This document shows positions 33,035 through 43,837 of a DNA stretch of 64,000 nt, in pieces. The notes under the pieces are model-generated. The model made no database searches. It saw only the letters and a list, made by a program, of their open reading frames with translations, and was not told the DNA's origin. Made by a program: the position numbers and the translations under genes. Origin of the DNA: Verticillium longisporum (lineage: Eukaryota; Ascomycota; Sordariomycetes; Glomerellales; Plectosphaerellaceae); NCBI GenBank assembly GCA_019188255.1, contig JAETXT010000003.1, positions 1,240,001 to 1,304,000 on the forward strand, written 5' to 3'. Position 1 is the first letter of the stretch. Every line of letters begins with the position of its first letter.

Positions 33035-35334
33035 TTAAGCCTGGTACGTAGACGCAGAAACGTTGCCGCCACGGCCGGTCCAGTTGACGTGAACATCCGT
33101 GTCGACGGGGTACTTCTCGTTGGCGTGCTCGGGCTTGACACGGAAGGTGTGGGCGCCGAAGTAGTCACGCTGGGCCTGCAGAAGGTTGGCGGGAAGGTCC
33201 TTGGTGCGGTAGCCGTCGAACCACGACAGAGCGGTAGAGAAGGCGGGGGTGGGGATGCCGAGGAGCGCCGACTTGGCGACGACGTCTCTCCAGCCGGGCT
33301 GGGCGGTATGGATGGCCTTGTTGAAGAAGTCGTCGAACAGAAGGTTCTGGAGGTCGGGGTTCTTGCGGTAGGCAGAGGTGATGTCCTTGAGGAAGACGGA
33401 GCGGATGATGCAACCACCGCGCCACATGAGGGCGATCGAGGGCTTGTTGAGCTTCCAGCCGTACTCCTTGGCGGCCTGCGTTTTTGTTTTTGTGTCAGCA
33501 AGTCGCACATCTCTGCAGAGCATCTGGCTTGTGTGCGCCGGGGGGTAACAAAAGACGTACCTCCTGCATGAGCATGAAGCCCTGGGCGTACGAGATGATC
33601 TTGGAGGCGTACAGAGCCTGCTCGAGATCGTCGAGGAACTGCTGCTTGTCGCCCTCGAACTTCTGAACGCGGCTCTCGAAGTGAAGGACACCAGAGGCCT
33701 TGGTGCGCTCGTCCTTGATGGCGGACAGGCAGCGGGCGAGGACAGCCTCGGCGATCAGGGTGACGGGCATGCCGAGGTCAAGAGCGTTGACGGCGGTCCA
33801 CTTGCCGGTACCCTTCTGGCCGGCCTTGTCAAGAATCTTCTCAGCAAGGGGAGTGCCATCGTCGTCGTTGAAGTAGAGGATGTCACGGGTAATCTCGATG
33901 AGGAAGGAGTCAAGGACACCAGTGTTCCACTTGGCGAAGGTGTCGCCCATCTCCTTGTAGGACATGCCGAGGCCGCGCTTCATGATGTCGTAGGCCTAGT
34001 TGGTTGGTCCAGGTCAGCGTCCATTTTCAACATGCCGCCCATGGCACCGCACAAGAGACACAAAAGACAGCAGATGGGGGAGCGGACGTGAGCTTACCTC
34101 GCAAATGAGCTGCATGTCACCGTACTCGATACCGTTGTGGACCATCTTGACGTAGTGGCCAGCACCCTCGTCACCGACCCAGTCGCAGCAGGCCTCGCCG
34201 TCGCTCTTGGCGGCGATGTCCTGGAAGATGTCCTTGATGAAAGGCCAGGCCTCCTCGTTACCACCGGGCATCATGGAGGGACCGTAGCGGGCACCCTCCT
34301 CACCACCGGAGACACCGGAGCCGACGAAACGCAGGCCCTTGCTGGCGCAGTATTGGGTGCGGCGGTTGGAGTCGGGGAAGTGGGAGTTGCCGCCATCAAT
34401 GATGATGTCGCCGCGCTCGAGGAGGGGAATGAGGGTCTCGATGTAGTCATCGACGGCCTTGCCGGCCTGGACGAGGAGCATGACACGGCGGGGCGTCTTG
34501 AGCTTGGAGACGAACTCCTCGATGGAGTGGGCGCCAACGATGGACTTTCCCTTGGCCTCGTTCGCGAGGAACCGGTCGACCTTGGCAACGGTACGGTTGA
34601 AGGCCGCAATGGTGTAGCCATGGTCGGCCATGTTCAGAATGATGTTCTGTCCCCTGATCAACGGTATCAGCACGGGCGCGGGGGGCGGAAAGAAAGGGGG
34701 AAGGGGGGGGGGGGACTGTTCCGGCAGAGACGGTACAGCTCGAAAGGAGGGGCGGCTTCAGAAACTTACATGACAGCAAGGCCAACGAGGCCGAGATCCG
34801 CGCTTGCCACATTGTCAGTACTGGACTTCGTCACGGAGGAAGACAGAGCTGGAACGACGCCGCCAACAATGTTGACGAGACGAGCGCTGGGTCGGGGCGA
34901 TGGAGGCGTCAGAGCGAGGGGAATCAAGGCAAGTGGGGGGGAGGAGGGGTGATCTGGCTTGGGATTCTTCTTGGACTGGCTCGAGGCGCCGTCACTCTCA
35001 AGCGCAGTGCCTCCAGCATTGCTGCCGCAGAAAATGGCATTTTCGACAATGACACGAGAGTCGGCTTCCTGGGCGCGAGATTGCGGGAATTGACTGCCGT
35101 GTCATCGTGGAAGGTGCCAGAGCCTGGGCGAGCAACAAAAAAGGGTTGAGGGGCGGGGTGTTGGGGTAATCGCTCGGGTTTCCGTCATGACGAAGGACGA
35201 GGAAAGGCAGAGAGACCAGAACCAGAGCCAGGAACCTGAGCCAGAACCAGAGGCAAAGACAGAGAGGTAGAGGTAGCGGCAGAGGAGCCAGATGGAGGGG
35301 TAGAGGAGCTTTTGACTTACACGGCGCCAGACAT
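33035..35334 (-). CDS. gnd1: 6-phosphogluconate dehydrogenase, decarboxylating
   Basis: Five exons: 35321-35334, 34770-34802, 34098-34653, 33561-33995 and 33035-33475. All phases agree and give 492 residues, the usual length. The enzyme oxidises 6-phosphogluconate to ribulose 5-phosphate plus CO2 and makes NADPH in the cytosolic oxidative pentose-phosphate pathway. The N-terminus MSGAVADLGLVGLAVMGQNI is spread over three exons (GxxxMG Rossmann turn). Other hallmarks are AFNRTVAKVDRFL, DGGNSHFPDSNRR, GSGVSGGEEGARYGPSMMPG, HYVKMVHNGIEYGDMQLI, KGTGKWTAVNALDLG, MWRGGCIIRS and RDYFGAHTF. The first coding exon is only 14 nt, followed by a 518-nt intron whose acceptor is AAG. The 116-nt second intron holds a C-rich tract. 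An in-frame stop ends the protein in STYQA. Confidence 0.96.
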
Positions 35335-37610
35335 GATGAAGGTCGTTTGGTGGGATCGGATTGCTTGCGATTGAAGTTACAGCAGCAAGGTGGGTTCAGC
35401 GGGAAGGGAAGAAAGTGGTGGGAGGAGAGGTGTAGATATTTATCTCCAGGCGAACCGAACCGAACCGGAGCAGGACAAGAGCTGAGGGGGGTGCGGAAGT
35501 TATTATTACGGAGTTCCTGGCTCATAGGCTCCAGGCTTGGGCTCCAGGCTCTACCTAGGTAAGTAGGCTCTAGGTAGGCTCATGGGGAGAGGATGGGATG
35601 GGCGATGACAGAGCGCCCCAATCATCGGGCGGGTGTCACAGTGCCTGGCCGGGAGGTTAGTGAGGGAGGGGCAATGAGGGGTGGGGCCTGCCTTTTGTCC
35701 CCCTCCCCCTTCCCCCCTCTCCCCTCTCCCCTCCTTAGGTACTTACCTTACGTTACCTGCTTGCTGTGAGCGGCGGGGTGATTTTGGGTCTTGATCCCGG
35801 TTGCTAGGATATGCGACATGGAGAATCTCTTGTCTGCACTGGGCTTAACGCCGCGGCGTGCCACGGTCCAACGTAGGGTTTTAGCGGGCATTGGATCGAT
35901 TATGACGCTGAAGATTGCCAGGCGCGCGTGGGGTGCTGAGCTCGCTCTGCTTTCGCTTCGACTGCCGCTTGCAATCAGCATCATACAGCAAAGCAAATAT
36001 GCTTTCCGCGATCCATGTGCACACATACATAGCAAGGAAAGAACGAACCATTTACTGACAGATTGGGGGCGGGAGAAAAAGAGGGAGAGAAAAAAAAATA
36101 TGCCGTCCTTGCTACACAGTACCTTGCTACACAGTACCATGGTGCCTCCTGGACAAACGTCGCATACACCCCAAACATCAAACATGACTTGCGAAATCCT
36201 TGCTGATCAAGCACCGAGCATCATCTACCGCGCGCCACTTCCTCAGAGCAGCGTCGTCATGGGCGCGCATGGAGGGGCAGCCTGAACCAAGCGGCCCATG
36301 GCCCGCATCACTGGTCCAGCCCAAACAAACCAGGCCGGCCGCCGGTGGACGTGACGTGGGACACGAAGCCATCGTGGACCCCCCTTAACCTCTACCTAGA
36401 ACTAGAACCCTTGGGCACTGTGGTCCGAATCCGCTTCGGCCGAACCATCCCATTGGCCGCTCGCCATGCCAGTTTCTGCCTCACACTGCGGGTGTTCCAG
36501 GGAACGCGATCTGCGACTGCGACTACGGACACCTCCCAAGGCTGGTTGTAATGTAAAAGCCCAGAGGTTTCGAAATCCGGCGCACCTGCACCAATTGGTA
36601 TGAAGTGACCCCCAAATGACCCCCAACCTTCCAAGCCGAATAAAATGGGAACGCCTGCGACCTCGTTGAGTTGCCTCTGGTCATGACTGACTGTCGGGCT
36701 GCCGTCGGCCTAAATCATACCGCCTCCCTCTATGCGCGGAAGCTCCGGCCCTACTGATGGTGGTAGTGCGTGCCCCTCGCAAATGCGTTTCTTTTGAGGG
36801 GCATCATGGCCATGTTCTCAGCCTCGCCTGGCACCCCTGCCTCGGCCTGGAGATGGCGTTGCTCCCAAGGGTTCCGGAATCCTCGAGGACAGCCAGCATT
36901 TGCATTCCGGGTTCTGCCCGACAATTCTGCTGCCTCACTCGTGGAGGTTCCGCCTCGGGCGTCTATGTTAATGAATCCCCCCCCCCCTGACATCCGGGGG
37001 GCCTGAGAGGCTCGGAGCTCGCGCCCAGCGAATTGAGCTCAGGCGTTCTTATCCGTTGGGATCCACGCTAAATACGGTTGAATCGTGACAAAAATGTCGC
37101 ATCCAGCCGTCTTCGGGGCTGCACCGAGCCACCGGGCGCCCGCCCGAAGACTCCGCGGAGACTCCGCCGTGACATGACTGATTAGCCCGGCAGAAGTCAA
37201 GGAGATGTCATGGCCAACAATTCCCTCGCGACCAAATTTTCCGGAGAACCATGAACAGCGTGGGGGGTTGGTACGCTCCAGCCACACATCGCAGCCTCTT
37301 TGCACGTGATTTCACCGCGAGGACGCCACACATCCCGCACCAGGCTCCCATCCGTCCAAGGCTGAAGTGGATACGGATTTTTCCACCTGCATCAACATCA
37401 CGACAACGCGATCGCCATTACAGTTTGCGCCAAAACTTCAATACGACCGAGATATTGTCACTTTGACAATCGCAGTACCGATTGAAAGATTAAAAAATAC
37501 CCTCCACTCAAACGCAGGCACTCTTTGAGCAGGAAACCGGCTCAGAGGTACGTTCCATAACAGCCAGCACCAAACCACGTTTTATTCCCAAAAAGCACAG
37601 TTCATTCATC
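35335..37610. other. Long intergenic region between gnd1 and the RBM42-like gene
   Basis: Divergent genes, so both promoters lie here. There are CCTAGGTA-type repeats at 35551-35580 and 35731-35758, a CCCCTCTCC tract near 35700, and a 15-nt direct repeat CCTTGCTACACAGTA near 36107-36137. No ORF shows coding bias. Confidence 0.5.
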
Positions 37611-38760
37611 ATGGCCTACCCGCCCCCTCCAGGTATCTCAAACGCCTCATCCAACTCGTCGCACCCGTCACTGCCCGCCCGTCCGCCTCCTTCAGCCAGC
37701 GCATCATCAGGCGGCAGCGGCAGCGGCGGCGGCTTCAAGTCCTCCTTCAAGCCGGCCTTCACACCCGCCCAATCTTCCTACTCCAGCGCTCCCAGCTATG
37801 GCGCCGGCAGCGCCCGGCCGCCGGCCAGTACGGCCCTTCCTCCTACCCCACCTACCAGCAGCCCGCATCCTCCATGAGCGCCGCCCCTACCAGGCGCAGT
37901 CACAACCGTACCGGTACCCCCAGCAGCCGCAGCAACCGAGCAGCAGCAGCACCTACCAACAAGGCGCCTACAGCGCGCCAGCGAGCGCAGCATCCTATGG
38001 CGCCGGCCCCCAGATCCGTAACCCCTTCCCAGCCCCCGGCACGGCCGCCGCCGCCGACCCCTCGTACGACCCCGAGCTCGCCGCCCAAATAGCCCAATGG
38101 CAGAGCGCCTACTCCGGCCGCGACGCCGCAGGCGCCTCCTCATCAACCCCGGGCTCCGCGCCTTCGACCATCCCCGGCCCGGACCCCGACGCCGCGGCGG
38201 CCGCCGCCGCCGCAGCAACCGCAGCAGCCGCCGCCATAGGCGACAGGAAGAAGACGGTCGTCCGCGAAGGCGGCGGCAAAAAGTGGACAGACGACACGCT
38301 CGTCGGGGGGGACCCCTCGCACCTGCGCCTCTTCGTCGGCAACCTCGCCGGCGAGGTGACGGACGAGTCCCTCCTCAAGGCCTTTGCGCGCTGGCCCTCG
38401 GTCGCCAAGGCCCGCGTCGTCCGCGACAAGCGCACGTCCAAGTCCAAGGGCTTCGGCTTTGTTGCCTTTAGCGACGCCGACGACTTTTTCCAGGCTGCCA
38501 AGGAGATGAACGGCAAGTACATCCAGAGCCACCCCGTCGTCGTGCGCAAGGCCAACACGGAAATCAAGGTCACCAACGTCAAGGAGAAAGGCCGTGGGAA
38601 GCACGGCAAGGACCACAAGAACAAGAACCGCGGTGGCAGCGGCAGCGGCGTGGGCGGCAGGCAGGAGGGCGGCGGCGATGCTACCTTGGGACCGGTACAC
38701 CACGGGGGCGTATCGAAGCCGGGACAGAAGACGAAGAATGGCCTCCGCCTGCTGGGTTAG
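37611..38760 (+). CDS. RBM42-like RRM RNA-binding protein, two frameshifts
   Basis: No intron is needed. The N-terminus (MAYPPPPGISNASS) is Ser/Pro/Gly/Tyr/Gln-rich. The RRM occupies about the last third: HLRLFVGNLAGEVTDESLL (RNP2) and SKGFGFVAFSDADDF (RNP1), preceded by DDTLVGGDPSH and followed by MNGKYIQSHPVVVRKANTE. This DDTL...RRM...MNGKY layout is that of RBM42. Two single-base losses break the frame. Near 37823, adding a G gives PPGQYGPSSYPTYQQ; in the four-C run at 37884-37887, adding a C gives APYQAQSQPYRYPQQ. Corrected length is about 383 residues. A basic GKHGKDHKNKNRGG tail follows the RRM. The role is probably in pre-mRNA or ribonucleoprotein metabolism. Confidence 0.85.
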
Positions 38761-39237
38761 GGGAATAATGCCCGTTCGGGAAGAACAAATGCGCAACGGC
38801 GTGAAGGGTTCAGTGATTTGGGCAACAGTCTTGTGTTGCAACACTTTCTATACAAAGCACGCTGCATGGATAAGGCGCTTAGGGCGCATGGGGCATTCAG
38901 ATTCGATAAAGTAATTTGATACTCAATCAGGGAGCACATAGTCATGTGTCAATCCTCGTCCGGAGTTGTATCGGGGTATCATCAGATCAAAGTTAGCAGC
39001 ACAATCGCCTCTTGCGAGCACGCACGTGATCTGCTCCTCCACGCACCATACGGCATGCCTCTGGCCCTTCTGCCTAGATCCAAAAGGCTCACGAGGCTTA
39101 TGTATCGCCGTCTTCTTCTCATCTTCTGCTTCAGCGCTCGCCATTCTAAGGCGTCGCATGCTGGCCCCTTCCGGAAAAAAATGCCAAAATACCTATAGAA
39201 AAATTTCTCTCTCAACGAACGACCAGTCATGGGCTGC
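38761..39237. other. Convergent 3' flanks
   Basis: This gap lies between the 3' ends of the RBM42-like gene (plus) and the transporter gene (minus). It presumably holds both 3' UTRs. No gene seen. Confidence 0.5.
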
Positions 39238-41286
39238 TCAATTATCCCTATGAGCTTGTGCCGTTCGAGACTCCTGCGCCTCAAAATGTGCGTCCTGAGC
39301 GGGATTGGGAATAATGTCGCCATCGAGAGTAACGAGGTTATCGTCAATATCGGCACTCGACCGTGCTAGCAGACCAGCTTGCTCGCCGACGACGTCTTCG
39401 GTGTCACTCCCGCTGTCGTTGGAAGCGCTGTCGGGCTCCGCGTGTCCACGATGGACATCCTCTTGAGCCTCCTGTCGCATCTGGCGAATCTTCATCCAGT
39501 TGTAGGCGACAATGGCAAGCATGGTGGTGACAAGCCCAACGGCGTTGACGGGAGTGAGATGGTCTTCGAACACGAGGGCGGCGGCTGAAATGGTAACGAC
39601 CTCTTTGAAAATTCCAGCAATCGACAACGTGACCACTGAGGTCCGCTGCAGCAGAGCGAACTCGGAGGCCGTCATGAGAAAGGCGATACAACCGGGGAAC
39701 AGCAGGAAAAGGGGGGTCATGATGATGCCCCACTCATTGACGAGTGCTTTGAGTCCTTCGAAGAGGGCAGGGAATCCTTCGACGGGGATGGCGATTGCCA
39801 TCAAAACCACGAACATGACGGGTGCTAAGAAGAAAATGCTAGAAAAGGGGTTGGATGTGGCAGGGTTGCGCAGTAGAAGAATCTGAGTGAGGGCCCAGCG
39901 GAAACCAGAGAAGAAGGCGGCGGAAATGACGAGGACGAAGCCACCGAGCTTGAACTCTACCTCGCCTGATACCATGAGAACGACGCCGGCAGTCATGGTG
40001 GCTATGATGGCAACAAGTCTCCAGGTCGGTTTTTCGAGTCGGAAGATGAAGGCGAAGATCAGGACGAATGCTAAAGACGAAGACTTGCACATGGCTTTAC
40101 AAGGTTAGCAATGGCAGCAATGACGGACGGCGTCAGAGTCTTTGATGACGTACTGTAGAAGGTCAAGGTGATAAACTTAAGGGACGTGTTGCCCAAGCCA
40201 ATGTCGAGCCCTGTTGCCGCGCCGCAAGGTCCGATGCGCGTGAGGTAGAATAGTTTCGACATCAAGGGCCGATCGGGTTCCGTCTCGTGTCGTGACCGAC
40301 CGGCATCCGAGTTGTGTTGGGCATTTTGAGGTCGTAATGATGGGATGAAGTAGAGAACCAGGCCGGACAGGGCAAACTGGACAAGCATGTGACAGCTTGT
40401 TGTGAACAGGGGGAACGCAAAATTGAGACGATCCTTATCGAACATCCACTTGTTGTACTGTAGGACAACGGGGACGGAGAGTCAGCTTCGGAGCGCACGG
40501 AGAGAACGGGCTGATGGGGATGTCGCGACGTACCAAAGAGATGCTCAGTGAGAAAATGTACCACAACAGGATCAACGAAGCGTTGATGGCCAGGTTCCTG
40601 ACGACGTTGTGGTCGGCCTCCTTCTTCTCCTCCGCTGTGATATCACCTCCTCTTGCTATCCTCTGGTCGAGAAGTGTGTTGCGTCTCTTCTTCTGCCGCT
40701 TCCGCCTCTTGTCCCTTTTTGTGAGCCCCGTCTCCTCGTCATCATGTAGGTCTTCGTCCGAGAAACTGTCGTCCGCGGGATCTGCAGAGGCTGATGGGAA
40801 AGCCCCTGGAGCTTCCTCCGAGATCTTCGGCTCCTCAGCAAGGCCGCCTGGCGCTCGGGCGCCGGGTGTTCGAAGCGACTGTGCGCGAGGGCGGGCGGCT
40901 CTGTCAGGCGTGCTTGCGCCGACGCTCTGCATGAGACTGCTGCGGCGCCGGCGATGGCCGGCACCGGTCATTGGTTCCATCTCAATGATGGGCCCGGACG
41001 AGGGACCAGTGGCGGCGAAAGGAGAGGAAGACGAGGAGGACGCTATCGAGTGTGTGAGAGCATTCGAGGTGGTCGCGTGGGTGGATGGACCAGACAGGGG
41101 TTCGGGAAGCGGTTCGAGATCGCAGACGCCGTCGAGAGGAGAGGGAGAGGATGGGCGAGTGGGTTGGTCTTCGTTGTGGGAGTCGGAGGATGGGGTATCT
41201 AGGGATGGTCGTGACCGCGCGGAGGAGGGAGGAGAAGCAGATGTAGGGTCAAGAAGGCGGTCAAGAGATGGTGAAGGAGGTGTCAT
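39238..41286 (-). CDS. Triose-phosphate-translocator-family (DMT) transporter, SLC35C2/Ymd8-like
   Basis: Exons 40534-41286, 40154-40457 and 39238-40094, with introns of 76 and 59 nt, give 637 residues. Junctions read FSLSISLYNKWMFDKDRLNF and TLTFYTMCKSSSLAFVL. The first about 220 residues are Ser/Pro-rich and acidic-basic, probably cytosolic. About ten membrane segments follow (LAINASLILLWYIFSL, TTSCHMLVQFALSGLVLYF and others) with TPT motifs: ISLYNKW, DIGLGNTSLKFITLTFY, CKSSSLAFVLIFAFIFRLE and FSGFRWALTQILL. These match the SLC35C2/Ymd8 branch of nucleotide-sugar and related transporters of the Golgi. The substrate is not predictable. The C-terminal tail is acidic and carries VGEQAGLLARSS, a possible di-leucine sorting signal. 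Confidence 0.88.
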
Positions 41287-43837
41287 GTTTTCAATTCGTG
41301 CCTGGTCCCGATGCACGATCCAGTGCCGGTCCAAGTGGCAGTACTGGTCCAGTCCTGTCTTGGAGTGAGGAGACGAGATGTGCCCAGGGGCTCCAGTCTC
41401 CAGTGCTCAGTCGCCAGTCACCAGTCACCAGCGTGCTGGTTGACCATACCACAGCAGGTCCACGGCTACAGCCACCACACGGTCCACTTCGCGCACAGCA
41501 GGGTTGGGCGGGATCCACCAGTGGGTCACTTCTGGCGGTCACAAGTGCGGAGTCAGTCGGTTTGCTGGGCAGCTGCTACCCGAGCCAGGCACGTTCGTCC
41601 TCGGACTGGGCAGGCGGTTAGGATCAGAAAGGTATGGGTGGCAAGCCAGGAGTGGCTGGGCGACCTGCGGAAGGGATGGTCCTTCCCCTCCGTTGGCCCT
41701 TGCCGTGTGTGTGTCGTGGATCGGTGGGGTGTCTTGGCGCCTCTCCAGTGGACTCGCTTGCAGTTGGGTCGCTCATTAGGGTCGGCCACAGGCGGGACTT
41801 GGGGAGGCTCGGGGACCACCCCCTGTAAAGATTTGGGACTAAGGGACAGCTGGGGACGAGGAGATGCAGGTGATGAGGGGGCCATCGTGTGTCGCATGAT
41901 GCCAACGCACTGCTTCTGCACCCCATGCGAGGGTTCCCTTTCCTGGGACCGTGCTGGAAGCTTTCCAGGATCGAGCCACCTACCCAGTCTCACTGCTTGA
42001 CTGCGTTTGCCTCTGCGTTTTCAGGATTATGCAACTGCCCCCGGTTAGTATATGGACGTGTCACATGCCTACATGGTATGCAAATCACAACATAGCCAGC
42101 CGGATCATGTCTTGATGTAATCATGTCTAACCGTCATTATTTCTGAACGGCATCATCTCTCCAACGACACTGAGATCGTCTCCAAGTGTCGCGAAACAGA
42201 CACACCCTCGGTCGCTGCCGGGGTGTTCGCACACAGCGCAACGAAGGATTTCTGAGTTCGTCTGAAATCTGGCTGCTCGGCTTGATCCATCTCGATTGTC
42301 GTGACTGGAAATGACGAGCCCTTCCTGGCAATACAGTTGCCAATTTTGGAAAACTACCTATGAACCGTTATCCCAAATACCTGTGGCATGTATTCACTAT
42401 GCCTATGGCACGTGCGCTCAAGTCCAAGGCACGGGACATCACGTGAAAGTCGACCAGTTAGGCAAACAATAGGCTAATAGAGTTGTGGCGGCCTGGCCAT
42501 CCCGGACCCAAGAGAGCATTCGTGCGCACCCGCTTTCATCACGAATCAATGTATGTGTGGTATGACTGGGAAAGAATAAGGAGCCCACCTTCGATCCTCT
42601 TTGTGTAGATGACACTAATCCAAGTATTTTACGGTTGTTCTATTCTTGATTCTCACTCGACATCTTCACGGTAAGAATACTGCCATGACACTCTTTTACC
42701 GTTTCCTGTTTCTTTTTCATTGTACACGCCTCGACGGCGTCTTGGTGTAAATCCAAGGCTCACAGTCAAGCTTCCAGAGACAATAGCGAAAGAACATGGC
42801 ATAATCCTGACAGTTGAACTCGTCGGTGGGGTGAATCAGCTGTCATGAACAACCCTCACACTATCAGCCCTCTCTGCTCCGCCTTAGCTGTGAGCTTGGA
42901 AGCGTCCAAGGGTATCTAGCTTGAATGCTGTCCGGGGATCCGAGGGCTATTAATCGATCATCATGGTAATTTCCATATTGTGCCTCTTGCTTTCTTCGCG
43001 ATTTGGGTGCCAACTTGGGGGGCACACATGCAGCACCAGCAGACGTTGCCTTGCTAGCACAGGCAACCCAGTTTTGCTTCGGGATTAGCTGCACTTAGAG
43101 ATCAACCACAACTCTGCAGGCCAAGGTGTTCAGCCACTCAGTACATCTTACAGGATTGGGGATAAAAGCAATCATGAAAGCCGACGCAGATTGGTCGCCT
43201 CAGACATTATGCTGATCAAGGCCATTTAAATGAACATGGACAAGACTTTGTGCGCCCGCATGGATTGAACTATGGGAGCCAAGAACGAGGTCGATCGGTT
43301 GACGAGAGTATTTGGGACATTCCTGAGGTCTCTCGGCCGGTGAAGAGGTCATGATGCCATGAGAGGAGACCGACGCTGCTGACTAAGTTTGACGTAGGTT
43401 GCCCGACACTAATTGACATTCCATACCTACCTACCCAAGCTACCCCAGCACTAACGGAGCTTTAGGTTCGAAAGATTACGTACCATGTAGGTCGGTAGGT
43501 AATACAAGGTACCTCGTTACCTAAGGTAGGTAAGGTACTTAGGGAAGGGTACGAAAGGCTGAACCCCAAGTCGCAGGTGCCAGCCGAGCTGGGACTGGAT
43601 CTAGATCAGTCATGCCCACCGCAGGGACAAGCCCTCGGACAGTCCTCAGAAAGCCATCGTGGAGTTCCGCAGCTGTCTTGAACCCGAGCTGAACAAGACA
43701 CTGGTCCATCACACCTCTTTTTGTCATTTCACTCCCTCGCGCTGACGGCAGTCACTTCACGGTTGCCTCCATCTCCGCCCTATCCGGCCCATATCTACAG
43801 ATCATCAACACCAGCCAGCAGCTATCTTGCCATCACC
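41287..43837. other. Long gene-free region with dispersed repeats
   Basis: About 2.5 kb with no supported gene. The left part contains clustered CCAGT/CCAGTCACCAG direct repeats (about 41320-41440). The 229-codon ORF at 41311-42000 has no codon bias or motif. A palindromic repeat block (43424-43543) lies shortly before the GH15 gene. Confidence 0.5.
43424..43543. repeat. Palindromic GGTA/TACC repeat block
   Basis: Contains ATACCTACCTACC, GTAGGTCGGTAGGT, AAGGTACCTCGTTACC and CTAAGGTAGGTAAGG within 120 nt. It is the same family as at 6211-6291. Confidence 0.75.

Noticed and set aside
41311..42000. A 229-codon plus-strand ORF
   Set aside because: No codon bias, many Trp/Gly/Arg, no motif, and it overlaps direct-repeat DNA.
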